From NCBI RefSeq assembly GCF_001500065.1, contig NZ_LQIN01000005.1, forward strand, positions 62,001 to 126,000: a stretch of DNA of 64,000 bases. The letters run 5' to 3'. Below are positions 16,237-24,779 of the stretch, one piece after another (the stretch's first letter is position 1; every line of letters starts with the position of its first letter). This stretch comes from Mycobacterium sp. IS-3022 (GTDB lineage: Bacteria; Actinomycetota; Actinomycetes; Mycobacteriales; Mycobacteriaceae). The notes under the pieces are model-generated. The model saw nothing but the letters and a program-made list of their open reading frames with translations, was not told the DNA's origin and did not search any database. A program made the position numbers and the translations under genes.

Positions 16237-16249
16237 CCGCGGCGCCGAC

Positions 16250-17095
16250 CTAACCGAACGTTCGCTTCTCCCACCAGAGAACCAGCCGTGCATGAGCCCG
16301 CGGGAGTAAGCGGACCAGCAGATCGACGCCTTTGGCGTCCCTGCCCACTAGCACTCGACTGCGGTTCGCCGCGACCCCGGACAAGATGATCTCGGCGGCG
16401 CGAACCGGCGACATCTTGAGCAGTTTCGCGTTGTACGCCTCGGCTCGGTGCCGCTGCTGGTCAGTGATCTCGCGGCCGGCGCGCTCGGCCTCGGCCAGCG
16501 CCGACGTCGCAATGTTGGTGGCGATGCCACCCGGATGCACCACGGTGACCCGCACCGGATGGCCTTCGGCGAGCATCTCGGCGCGTAGGGATTCGGTGAA
16601 CCCGCGAACCGCGAATTTCGTTGTGCAGTAAGCCGACATCGACGCTTGCGCCAGCAATCCGTTCAGGCTGGAGATGTTCACGATGTGCCCGTCGCCGGAG
16701 GCGATGAGGTGCGGCAGGAACTCTTTGGTGCCGTTGATGACGCCCCACAGGTTGATGTCGACGATGCGTTCGTAGGTTTCGTAATCGCCCTCGACCAGAG
16801 GCGCGGCGCCGCCCGCCACCCCGGCGTTGTTGTAGAGCTGATGGACGACACCGTGGTGTTCGGCCACAGCCGTTGCGTAGTCCCGCACCGCGCACCGGTC
16901 GCTGACATCGAGCACTGCGAGGTGCGGTTGCCTACCGACAGCGCTGACCCTCGCGGCCGTGCTGCGCAAGCCTTCTTCGTTGACGTCCGAAATCGCTGTC
17001 AGCGCTCCACGGCGGGCCAGCCCGATGGCCAACGCACGTCCGATTCCCGACCCGGCGCCGGTGACCACCGCCACCTTCCCGTCGAACGAACTCAC
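16250..17095 (-). CDS. SDR-family oxidoreductase, coupled to a monooxygenase
   Basis: A 281-residue short-chain dehydrogenase with TGAGSGIGRA (about residues 12-21), NNAGVAGG, the Ser of NISSLNG and YCTTK as active site. The GTG start overlaps the stop of the upstream monooxygenase gene by 4 bases (GTGA), so both are made together. A ketone/alcohol pair acting before a Baeyer-Villiger step is a common arrangement in degradation of cyclic ketones or lipids. The C-terminal 60 residues are basic and may contact membrane. Confidence 0.86.
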   Translation of the reverse strand: MSSFDGKVAVVTGAGSGIGRALAIGLARRGALTAISDVNEEGLRSTAARVSAVGRQPHLAVLDVSDRCAVRDYATAVAEHHGVVHQLYNNAGVAGGAAPLVEGDYETYERIVDINLWGVINGTKEFLPHLIASGDGHIVNISSLNGLLAQASMSAYCTTKFAVRGFTESLRAEMLAEGHPVRVTVVHPGGIATNIATSALAEAERAGREITDQQRHRAEAYNAKLLKMSPVRAAEIILSGVAANRSRVLVGRDAKGVDLLVRLLPRAHARLVLWWEKRTFG

Positions 17096-18615
17096 GACAC
17101 CTCCACAGTCCGGGGCGATGCCATCGTCTCGTAGGCGTCGACGTCGAAACGCTTGGTCTGCCTACGGAATCTGAACGTGAAGTCGGGCCAGAGGGTGGTG
17201 TTGTTGCCGTGGGCGTCGAGATACCAACTGGCGCAGCCACCTGTCATCCACACTGAGTTGGCGAGGTTGCGCTGCAGTTCTTCGTTGTACGCGTCCTGCT
17301 CGTCTCGGCGGACCTCCAGCCGGCTCAGGCCGCGGCTCTCCATGGTGGTGATGGCGTCGACCACGTAGTTGAGCTGGGATTCGATCATGTACACCATCGA
17401 CGTGTGGCCGAGCCCGGTGTTCGGCCCGATGAGGATGAACATGTTGGGGTAGCCGGCGATCGTCGTGCCCTTGTAGGCCCGCATCCCCTTGTCGGCGAAG
17501 GTCTGGCTCAGGCTGCGCCCGTCGCTGCCGCAGATCGTCTCGAACATCGGTGAGTCGGTGACGTGGAATCCGGTTGCCACGACGATTGCGTCGACCTCTC
17601 GGGCGGTGCCGTCGGCGGTGATGATGCTGTGGCCGTCGATCTGACGGATGCCGTCGGTGATGAGTTCCACGTTCTCGCGGTCGAGCGTGGGATACCAGTC
17701 GTTGGCGATGAGCATGCGCTTGCAGCCGATACGGAAGTTCGGTGTCACCTTGCGTCGCAGTTCGGGGTCGCGGATCTCAGTGCGGATCTTGGCGCGGGAG
17801 ATCAGCTCGAACAGCTTCATCAGGCGGGGATTCTTCGCCAGCCCGAGGACTTGGGTCTCACGCGCGGCGTAGATGCCGGCGCGCGCCAGCCGCAGCACAC
17901 CCGGGATGTTGCGGAAGATCCACCGTTCGATGCGGGTGAAGGGACGATCGAAGCGCGGCAACAGCCACGGCGCTGTGCGCTGATAGACGTCGATGTGGGC
18001 GACCGTGTCGGCGATCGCCGGGACGATCTGAATCGCCGACGCCCCGGTGCCGATGACCGCGACGCGCTTACCGGTCAGGTCCGCATCGTGGTTCCACTGC
18101 GCCGAATGGAACAACTCCCCGTCGAAGTCGTCGATGCCGGGGATCGGGGGCAGAGCCGGTTCGGCCAGAGCGCCGAACGCGCCGATGACCACATCGGCCG
18201 TCATCGCTCCGTGGCTCGTCGAGAGCTCCCACCGATGGTGCTCCTCCTGCCACGCCACTTTTCTGACGTCACAACCGAATACGTGCCGATCCAGGACAGC
18301 GGCGCGGCGAGCAACACCACGGATGTACTCCTCGATCTCGGCCTGCGTCGAGAACGACCGGGTCCAATTCGGGTTCAGCGCGAACGAATACGAGTACAGA
18401 TGGGACGGAACGTCGCACGCCGCGCCCGGATAGGTGTTGTCGCGCCAGGTGCCGCCGACGTCGTTGCCGCGTTCGAGCACGATGAAGTCGCGGTGTCCGG
18501 CCTCGTTCAACCGCACCGCCGCACCCAGACCGGAGAACCCGCTTCCGATGATGGCGATGTGGGCGTGACCGGGGAGGGGCTCTGACAGCGACCGGATCAC
18601 TGGTTCGTCAGACAC
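17092..18615 (-). CDS. Flavin-containing (Baeyer-Villiger type) monooxygenase
   Basis: A 507-residue FAD/NADPH monooxygenase. The FAD site is IIGSGFSGLGAAVRL near residue 20, and the NADPH site is VAVIGTGASAIQ near 180. Between them GELFHSAQWNHD is a relaxed version of the BVMO fingerprint FxGxxxHTxxW, with Ser for Thr. YPGAACDVPSHLYSYSF is the usual pre-fingerprint segment. The GTG start is preceded by AGGGGG. It could oxidise ketones to esters or be a heteroatom oxidase. The coupled downstream SDR supports a ketone pathway. Confidence 0.86.
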   Translation of the reverse strand: MSDEPVIRSLSEPLPGHAHIAIIGSGFSGLGAAVRLNEAGHRDFIVLERGNDVGGTWRDNTYPGAACDVPSHLYSYSFALNPNWTRSFSTQAEIEEYIRGVARRAAVLDRHVFGCDVRKVAWQEEHHRWELSTSHGAMTADVVIGAFGALAEPALPPIPGIDDFDGELFHSAQWNHDADLTGKRVAVIGTGASAIQIVPAIADTVAHIDVYQRTAPWLLPRFDRPFTRIERWIFRNIPGVLRLARAGIYAARETQVLGLAKNPRLMKLFELISRAKIRTEIRDPELRRKVTPNFRIGCKRMLIANDWYPTLDRENVELITDGIRQIDGHSIITADGTAREVDAIVVATGFHVTDSPMFETICGSDGRSLSQTFADKGMRAYKGTTIAGYPNMFILIGPNTGLGHTSMVYMIESQLNYVVDAITTMESRGLSRLEVRRDEQDAYNEELQRNLANSVWMTGGCASWYLDAHGNNTTLWPDFTFRFRRQTKRFDVDAYETMASPRTVEVS

Positions 18616-18696
18616 GGCGCCCCCTATCCACGGTCCCGTAGGTAGGTAGTAGTAGCCGCTTGCGCCGCTCCTTACACCACGTCGTCGCGCAGACGG

Positions 18697-19371
18697 TCAC
18701 GCCCGTGACGGCACCAGCGACGGGCTCCCGACGCCGATGGTGATCCGCGGGGCCGCCGACGGATCCAGCCACTTCAGCACCGAGCGCATCTCCTCGCGGC
18801 CGATGGCCACACATCCCCAGGTCGGGTTGCCGTCGGTCACATGAAGAAAGATTCCGGAGACCCGCCCCGGGATGCGTTGCGGGTTCACCGCGATATTGAC
18901 GGCGTAGTCGTAGACGGGTCCGGAGTCGTAGAGGTTCTCCGCGATCGACGACGGTTTGCGTGGTCCGCGCACGTGGGTGTTGTACGTGGGCGAGTCGGCG
19001 TCCTCGTCCCACCAGTCTTGGTTTGTGGTCTGGAAGTACGGCATCTTGGTGCCGGGATTGGGCTCGCGCCCGAAGGCCTGGTCGAACGTGAACGTTCCGA
19101 CGGGCGTGCGGTGCACACCGTCGGCAGGGGCGCCGACGCCGAGCGCGCCCACTTTGGCGGGCGTCGGGCCCAGGACCGCTTTCCATTGTCGGCCGACGCG
19201 CTGAAAGGCGGTGAGGGTTCCCGACGTTGCGTCGGCGGCGGGCACGCCCACAACGATCCACTGCGTGGACTGCCCGGTGGGCGTAGTCGCCGGCTGGGCC
19301 GCGACGGGTGCAGCGAGTGACACACTCAGGAGCACAGCCCCGAGTTGCGCCAGTGCTTTTCGCAGTTTCAC
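18697..19371 (-). CDS. Secreted L,D-transpeptidase-like (YkuD) protein
   Basis: A 224-residue exported protein. The signal peptide (KLRKALAQLGAVLLSVSLAAPVAA) is cleaved after about residue 25. The catalytic core has the histidine in GIFLHVTDG and, eleven residues on, the cysteine in TWGCVAI, a YkuD-type H...GC active site. Members cross-link peptidoglycan or modify it. The GTG at 19371 is preferred because GAGGT precedes it and the signal peptide then starts properly, while the longer frame begins at 19401. It has no LppS-like Ig domains. Confidence 0.75.
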   Translation of the reverse strand: MKLRKALAQLGAVLLSVSLAAPVAAQPATTPTGQSTQWIVVGVPAADATSGTLTAFQRVGRQWKAVLGPTPAKVGALGVGAPADGVHRTPVGTFTFDQAFGREPNPGTKMPYFQTTNQDWWDEDADSPTYNTHVRGPRKPSSIAENLYDSGPVYDYAVNIAVNPQRIPGRVSGIFLHVTDGNPTWGCVAIGREEMRSVLKWLDPSAAPRITIGVGSPSLVPSRA

Positions 19372-19494
19372 GGGTACCTCGGGACCGGAACGAGCCAGCA
19401 TTCTTTGACGTGTCCGGTGATCTTCTCAGAGACTTGCGCGCGGTCGGGTCACCGAGATCCGTTCGCTATCAAAGAGAAATACGGTCGCGACACC

Positions 19495-20631
19495 TCAGCT
19501 GGCGTTGGTCACCCCGGCCAGCTTCTGGATGACGCGTATCTCGTCGTTGTCATGGGCTCGTCCGTCGGGGTGGATCAGGTCGCTGAACCACGTCTCCGGA
19601 AGCGTCGTGTAAGGCTCCTTCCACGAGTCCCACGGCAGGTACGTCTGCGTTCGCCCAGCGACGAAACCCCAGTTGTAGGCGGCGACATTGCGCCGCTTGG
19701 TGATCGGGAGGATTCCTTCGACGGTGCTGCCCAGGTTCCGCGCCAAATACTCCGTGCACAGGATCGGGCGCCCCAGCGGTGTGAGTTCGTCGATGCGTGC
19801 TTCGAATTCGGCGGGGTCGCCGTAACTGTGGAAGCTGATGACGTCCGACTGCTCGAGCTGAATGCTGCAGATCTTGCTGCGGCCTGCCGGGTCTCTCCAG
19901 TGGCCCTGCCACACACCGCTGGTCAACGGTTGAGTCGGATTGACCGCACGCGCCCACTGGAAGACGTGCGGTAGGAACGCAGCGACGAGTTCCAGCTTGT
20001 CCTCGTGTTCGACCTTGCGGTAATCGCGCGCCGGGTTGTCCGGCTCGTTCCACAGGTCCCATCCCAGGACGCGTGGATCGTCGCGAAACAGGCCCACCAC
20101 CCCGGTCACATAGCTTTGCAGCACGCGGGTGTAGGCAGGATCCTGCAGCCGGTGGGCGCCCGGGCTCTGTACCCAACCGGAGTTGTGCACTCCTTTGATC
20201 GGCGGGCGTTGACGACCCGCTCGAGGCAACGGATTCCAGCACGAGTCGAACAGGACGAAGAGCGGCTTGATGTTGTGACTCGCCGCGATGGAGACGAACT
20301 GAGATAGCCGTTGGCTGAAGCCTGTCCGGTCGGTAGCCCACAACTGGTCGTGCAGAAACACCCGCATGGTGTTCATCCCGATCCGCTTGGCCACGCTGAG
20401 TTCACCGTCGATGCGGCGCGCGTCGTAGGTGCCCGCCTGAAACATCTCCAGTTGGTTGACGGCGTTGGAGGTGACGTAGTTCGCGCCCAGCAGCCAGCCC
20501 TGTTGCCCGTACCAGGCGTTGGCGCGGTCAGCCGACCATCGACCCGTCTCGCCGGATGCGAGCGGAAGCTTGGTCAGCGCCGCGGCCGCTGCCAGGTACA
20601 GCGGGAGTTTGAGCGCGGTTCGCCGGTGCAC
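19495..20631 (-). CDS. Secreted GH5-like glycoside hydrolase
   Basis: A 378-residue TIM-barrel glycosidase of the cellulase/mannanase-like clan. The acid/base glutamate is in WDLWNEPDN (about residue 191) and the nucleophile glutamate in LCTEYLAR (about 287). The N-terminus HRRTALKLPLYLAAAAALTKLPLA looks like a twin-arginine signal. The GTG at 20631 lies six bases after TATGTT, the leaderless pattern, so it was chosen over the upstream in-frame start at 20691. The substrate is unknown. It is next to the L,D-transpeptidase-like gene. Confidence 0.78.
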   Translation of the reverse strand: MHRRTALKLPLYLAAAAALTKLPLASGETGRWSADRANAWYGQQGWLLGANYVTSNAVNQLEMFQAGTYDARRIDGELSVAKRIGMNTMRVFLHDQLWATDRTGFSQRLSQFVSIAASHNIKPLFVLFDSCWNPLPRAGRQRPPIKGVHNSGWVQSPGAHRLQDPAYTRVLQSYVTGVVGLFRDDPRVLGWDLWNEPDNPARDYRKVEHEDKLELVAAFLPHVFQWARAVNPTQPLTSGVWQGHWRDPAGRSKICSIQLEQSDVISFHSYGDPAEFEARIDELTPLGRPILCTEYLARNLGSTVEGILPITKRRNVAAYNWGFVAGRTQTYLPWDSWKEPYTTLPETWFSDLIHPDGRAHDNDEIRVIQKLAGVTNAS

Positions 20632-20637
20632 CTTTCG

Positions 20638-20643
20638 AACATA
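20638..20643 (-). promoter_or_regulatory. Putative -10 of the GH5-like gene
   Basis: Minus-strand TATGTT (20643 down to 20638) is followed by CGAAAG and the GTG at 20631. The spacing is identical to the rhodanese gene promoter and fits a leaderless transcript. Confidence 0.4.
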
Positions 20644-20735
20644 GTGTTCGTGGCCGAACCGACACTGGCCATGTCTCGTCCTGCAACACAACAGGTTTCG
20701 AATCGTTACCGACGAGGGTGAGGAAAGTCACGACG

Positions 20736-21902
20736 TCAGGCGGGCTGACCGTCGGCGACCCGTGGGACCCGGTCGGCGGTGGCATCGTCGAGCACCATCA
20801 CCGCGACCCGGTCCCGGTGAGCCTCTGCGCTGCCCAGCAGGACCGCGTCGGTCGCGGCGCGCTTGTAATAGAGATGGGCCTGGTGCTCCCAGGTGAACCC
20901 GATCCCGCCGTGTACCTGGATGGTGTCGTTGGCGACGTGGCTGAGCGCAGCCGAACAGACGGCTTGGGCGATGCTCGTCGCGAGCGCGGGATCGTCGGAT
21001 CCGTCGGTCAGAGCCCAGACTGCGTGATAGGCAGTCGATCTCGCGTGTTCGACGTCGACCAGCAGGTTCGCCAGGCGATGCTTGACCGCCTGGAACGATC
21101 CGATCGGCCGGCCGAACTGCAGCCGCGATTTCGCGTACTCGACGGACAGGTCGAGCAGATGCTGCGCGGCGCCGACCTGCTCGACGGCGAGCAGCGCCGC
21201 ACCGACCTGCAGCGCGTGGTCGAGGACTCGCGGGGTTTCGCCGGGACCGGCGATCAGGCGCCCGGAAGCGTCGGAGAATGTGATGTTCGCTTCGGGCCGG
21301 GTGAGGTCGAGGGTCGCCAACGGCGTTCGCTTCACCTCGCCGGCGGCGGTGTCGACGGCATACAGCGCGACGCCGTCGGATCCGCGCGCGGGCACCAGCA
21401 GGACATCGGCGGAGCCACCGTCGACGACTTGAGCCACCATGCCGGACAACGCCTCCCCGTCGGCGGTCACCGCCACCGAATCCGGCTCGAAAACTCCCGC
21501 CCGGTCCACCACCGCGACCGCCGCGGTGCGCCGACCCTCGACGAGGTCGGCCAACAACTCGTCACGAGCCGGACCGGCCGGAGCGGCGACCAGCGCGGGA
21601 ATTGCGAGGTACACCGTGCCGAACAGCGGCCCGCACGCCAACCGCGCGCCGAGTTCCTCGATCGCGACGGCCTGATCCACCAGGGTGCCGCCGACGCCGC
21701 CGTCGGCTTCGGGCACCGACAGCCCGAGCACCCCGAGCTCGGCACCGAGCCGCGCCCAGACCTTCGGGTCGAACGGCGGGTCGGACTCCATGAGCCGCCG
21801 GACGTTGTCTTCGGCGAAGTGCTCGGCGCTGAACTTGCTCACCGCGTCGCGCAATTGCGCCTGCTCGTCGGTGAACCTGTACTCAGCTTGAGTCTCAACC
21901 AC
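20736..21902 (-). CDS. Acyl-CoA dehydrogenase, short subunit of a FadE pair
   Basis: A 388-residue acyl-CoA dehydrogenase-fold flavoprotein. GGIGFTWEHQAHLYYKRA near the C-terminus carries the Glu used as catalytic base in steroid-type mycobacterial FadE pairs. The middle domain is shortened compared with typical ACADs, as in alpha2beta2 enzymes such as the FadE26-FadE27 (ChsE4-ChsE5) type. The GTG start overlaps the end of the upstream FadE by 8 bases, so the two are coupled and probably form one heteromeric enzyme acting on a bulky side-chain acyl-CoA. Confidence 0.86.
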   Translation of the reverse strand: MVETQAEYRFTDEQAQLRDAVSKFSAEHFAEDNVRRLMESDPPFDPKVWARLGAELGVLGLSVPEADGGVGGTLVDQAVAIEELGARLACGPLFGTVYLAIPALVAAPAGPARDELLADLVEGRRTAAVAVVDRAGVFEPDSVAVTADGEALSGMVAQVVDGGSADVLLVPARGSDGVALYAVDTAAGEVKRTPLATLDLTRPEANITFSDASGRLIAGPGETPRVLDHALQVGAALLAVEQVGAAQHLLDLSVEYAKSRLQFGRPIGSFQAVKHRLANLLVDVEHARSTAYHAVWALTDGSDDPALATSIAQAVCSAALSHVANDTIQVHGGIGFTWEHQAHLYYKRAATDAVLLGSAEAHRDRVAVMVLDDATADRVPRVADGQPA

Positions 21903-23088
21903 GGGGAATCTCCTTCCAGGGCATGCCGGCGTCGGCCCGCAGATCACCGGGCAACCCGAGGATGCGTTCGCCGAGGATGTTGCGCATCACCTCGGAGGTG
22001 CCGCCTTCGATGGTGTTGGCGCGGCTGCGCAGATACCGCTGCTGGATCGGGCCCTGCCAGTCCCGCTCGCCGGTGCCACTGCCCTGCTGGTATCCGTGGT
22101 ACAGAAGCCCTTCGGGGCCAAGGAAATCCATGCACCACTGATAGATGTCCTGGTTGAGCTCGGCGCCGACAAGCTTGCCGATCGAACCCTCCGGGCCCGG
22201 ACCGCCGACCGTGGCGGCGGCTCGCGACCGTTCCGAGGTCAGCCGCTGCGCCTCCGAGCGCAGCCACAGCTGCGTCAGCCGGTCACGCAACACCGGTGTG
22301 CGGCGCTCCGGCCGCGACGCCCACAGCCCCGTCGCGTCGGCGATCGTGCCCGCGCCTCGGCGGCTGCCGCTGCCGCCGAGCGCGGTGCGTTCGTTCATCA
22401 GCGTCGTCATGGCGACGGCCCACCCGTTGTCGACGTCACCGAGGCGGTGCTGGTCCGGGATGCGCGCGTCGGTGAAGTACACCTCGTTGAACTCGGCCTG
22501 CCCCGTCATCTGGCGCAGCGGGCGGGTTTCGACGCCCGCGCCGTGCATGTCGATGACGAAATACGTCAAGCCCTTGTGCTTGGGCACATCGGGGTTGGTG
22601 CGCGCGAGCAGTAGCCCCCACCGCGCGCGGTGGGCCAGACTCGTCCAGACCTTCTGGCCGTTGATCACCCAGTCGTCACCGTCGCGCGCCGCGGAGGTGG
22701 CCAGCCCGGCCAGGTCGGACCCGGCACCGGGCTCGGAGAACAGCTGACACCACAGGTCCTCGGTGGTGGCCAACGGGCGCAACCATTTCCGCTTCACCTC
22801 CTCGGTCTGGGCGTGCTCACGGATCGTCGGCGCGGCCATGCCGTAGCCCATCGGGTTGAGCCCGAGCGGTACCGGCCCGCCTGCGCCCTGCAGAACGCGG
22901 TCGGCGACCGCCTGAAGTCCGCGGGACACTCCCAGCCCGCCCAGGCCCTCGGGGAAGTGCACCCAGGACAGGCCGGCGTCGTAGCAAGCGCCGAGGAATT
23001 CGGGGATGGGCACGCTCTTCGGGTCGTGGTCGGCGACGACTCCGCGCGCCAGCTCAGCGACGCGGTCGGCGTCAGCGGCATTGCTCAT
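21895..23088 (-). CDS. Acyl-CoA dehydrogenase, large subunit of a FadE pair
   Basis: A 397-residue FadE. FSEPGAGSDLAGL is the FAD/substrate loop, and NTIEGGTSEVMRNILGERILGLPG is the C-terminal FAD-binding signature. It is followed with overlap by a second FadE, the organisation of heteromeric steroid or branched-chain ACADs. ATG at 23088 or 23097 could both serve. An F420-dependent LLM oxidoreductase lies 47 bp upstream in the same direction. Confidence 0.88.
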   Translation of the reverse strand: MSNAADADRVAELARGVVADHDPKSVPIPEFLGACYDAGLSWVHFPEGLGGLGVSRGLQAVADRVLQGAGGPVPLGLNPMGYGMAAPTIREHAQTEEVKRKWLRPLATTEDLWCQLFSEPGAGSDLAGLATSAARDGDDWVINGQKVWTSLAHRARWGLLLARTNPDVPKHKGLTYFVIDMHGAGVETRPLRQMTGQAEFNEVYFTDARIPDQHRLGDVDNGWAVAMTTLMNERTALGGSGSRRGAGTIADATGLWASRPERRTPVLRDRLTQLWLRSEAQRLTSERSRAAATVGGPGPEGSIGKLVGAELNQDIYQWCMDFLGPEGLLYHGYQQGSGTGERDWQGPIQQRYLRSRANTIEGGTSEVMRNILGERILGLPGDLRADAGMPWKEIPRG

Positions 23089-23135
23089 GGATGTCACGAT
23101 AGAAACTCGACGCGCGTCGAGCGTCAGCGGGACCC

Positions 23136-23966
23136 TCAGCCGCGATATCCGGCGACCTTCTCGGCGTATTCGTCGAGCAGACGAAGCGATTCATCGTGCG
23201 GCTTGGTGGGAAGCAGCAGGTTCGCCTGCCGGTAGCCGAGCTCTTCGAGGGCACGCCAGTAATCCGGGTCGATCGGGGTGCCGAATGTCGTCAGCGGGAC
23301 ATCGTGGTGCGCGCCCGCACGCATCTGGTCGATGCGTTTGGTCAGCCGCTCGACCGGAAGTGGGTTCGACATCCATCCGGCGCCATGGCGGATCACCCGC
23401 TTGACGGTGGCATCGGAGTCGCCGCCCACGAGGATGGGCGGATGGGGCTTTTGAACCGGTTTGGGACGCAAGTACGACGAGTCGAAATCGACGTAGCGGC
23501 CGTGGTATTCGGCCGGTTCCTCCGTCCACAACGCCTTGATGGCCTCGATGCGTTCGTCGAGCAGCGCGCCGCGCGTCTTCGGGTCGGTGCCGTGATGGCG
23601 CAGTTCCTCGATGTTCCAGCCGGCGCCGACACCGAACACGAACCGGCCACCCGAGATCAGGTCGATGCTGGCCGCTTCCTTCGCGGTGATGATCGGGTCG
23701 CGCTGGATGAGCAAAGCGATTCCGGTGATCAACTCGATCGTCGACGTCACCGCCGCGGCGGCCGCGAGTGTGACGAACGGATCCAGCGTGCGGTAGTAGA
23801 TCTTGGGCAGGTCACCGCCCATCGGGTACGGAGACTGCCGACTGGCCGGGATGTGGGTGTGCTCGGCGATCGCGAGCGCGTCAAAGCCCCGTTCTTCGAT
23901 CGCGCGGGCCAACGACACGGTGTCGATGGTGTCGTCGTTGACGAAAGTGGAGATCCCGAACTTCAT
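23136..23966 (-). CDS. LLM-class F420-dependent oxidoreductase
   Basis: A 276-residue bacterial luciferase-like TIM-barrel enzyme. SGGRFVFGVGAGWNIEE and LRPKPVQKPHPPILVGG are typical of the TIGR03619-type mycobacterial F420-dependent family. It is expected to use coenzyme F420 for redox chemistry on an unknown substrate. It is the first gene in a minus-strand group with two FadE genes, which suggests a shared lipid substrate. Confidence 0.88.
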   Translation of the reverse strand: MKFGISTFVNDDTIDTVSLARAIEERGFDALAIAEHTHIPASRQSPYPMGGDLPKIYYRTLDPFVTLAAAAAVTSTIELITGIALLIQRDPIITAKEAASIDLISGGRFVFGVGAGWNIEELRHHGTDPKTRGALLDERIEAIKALWTEEPAEYHGRYVDFDSSYLRPKPVQKPHPPILVGGDSDATVKRVIRHGAGWMSNPLPVERLTKRIDQMRAGAHHDVPLTTFGTPIDPDYWRALEELGYRQANLLLPTKPHDESLRLLDEYAEKVAGYRG

Positions 23967-24035
23967 GTGCGCACCTAACTGCCGTCGTCAGGGGCTGGCA
24001 ACGCCCGTTCGGACCACGCTATTCCTCGGCGATCC

Positions 24036-24620
24036 TCAAGCCAGGGGCTCGCCGTTCTTCGTCAGGACGTGCCATTCGCCGCCGAACATGTCCAACCCCT
24101 GACCCTTGGCGTCCCTGTCCGTCTGGTCGCCCGCGTATCGATAGAGCGGGATTCCCTTGTAGGTCACCTGGTCACCGCCGTCGCGACGTGGCACGGTCCG
24201 GGCCGCCGCCACGCTGATACCTATGCCGCCCGCCGGATCACTGTCGGCCAGCACGGGCAGCCAGGTGTCGGCGCATTCGCCGTAGCAGGTGGGTTCGTTC
24301 GCCGAGTCCGCCGAGAAGGCATACAGGGTTCGGCCGCTGCTGTCGACAATGATCTCCCCCAGGTCGGGGCGGTCATCGATGGCGAGGGAGACGTCGCCGA
24401 TCGGCAATTTCCGCTCGACGGACGGCGGCGGGTAGGGCGCCGGGGCGGTTGCATCGGTTCGCAATGCGGTCGCCGCAGTCTGCACGCCGGAAGTCTCAGA
24501 GTTGTTCGCCGTCTTGTTGTCGAACGCCGAACAACCGGTCAGTGCGATGACGCTGAGTGCGACGGTCGACGTGCAGGCGACGCTCCGGAATGCTGCAGCC
24601 GAATTTCGAGGCATGGGCAT
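24036..24620 (-). CDS. Secreted-repeat lipoprotein (COG4315 type)
   Basis: A 194-residue lipoprotein with lipobox LTGC (Cys at about 30). It carries two copies of a secreted repeat: TLYAFSADSANEPTCYGECADTWLPVL and the shorter LYRYAGDQTDRDAKGQGL, both with the Y-x4-D pattern of this family. The CYGEC pair may form a disulfide or hold haem or copper, as suggested for some relatives, but this is not proven. It stands alone between the LLM gene and the FadD region. ATG at 24614 is an alternative start. Confidence 0.8.
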   Translation of the reverse strand: MPMPRNSAAAFRSVACTSTVALSVIALTGCSAFDNKTANNSETSGVQTAATALRTDATAPAPYPPPSVERKLPIGDVSLAIDDRPDLGEIIVDSSGRTLYAFSADSANEPTCYGECADTWLPVLADSDPAGGIGISVAAARTVPRRDGGDQVTYKGIPLYRYAGDQTDRDAKGQGLDMFGGEWHVLTKNGEPLA

Positions 24621-24678
24621 GCTGCATCATTACCAGCCGCGCCGCGGCTCGAGCGTGTCGGGGTACGTGCTCGCCGTT

Positions 24679-24747
24679 TCAGCCGACGGTCTGTCCGCCG
24701 TCCAAGACGAGGGCGTGGCCGAGGGTGAAGGCGGCGTTGTCAGAGCA
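24679..24747 (-). pseudogene. 3-prime remnant of an SDR gene
   Basis: Read on the minus strand, the bases before the TGA at 24679-24681 encode SDNAAFTLGHALVLDGGQTV plus a final Gly, the unmistakable C-terminus of a classical SDR (S-x-x-A-x5-G-x5-DGG). Nothing upstream continues the fold, because the FadD stop lies at 24780. About 230 codons are missing, so this is a decayed gene end, not a small protein. Confidence 0.7.
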
Positions 24748-24779
24748 CAGTTCTCTTCGCCTGCGCCTTTCCTTGGGCG

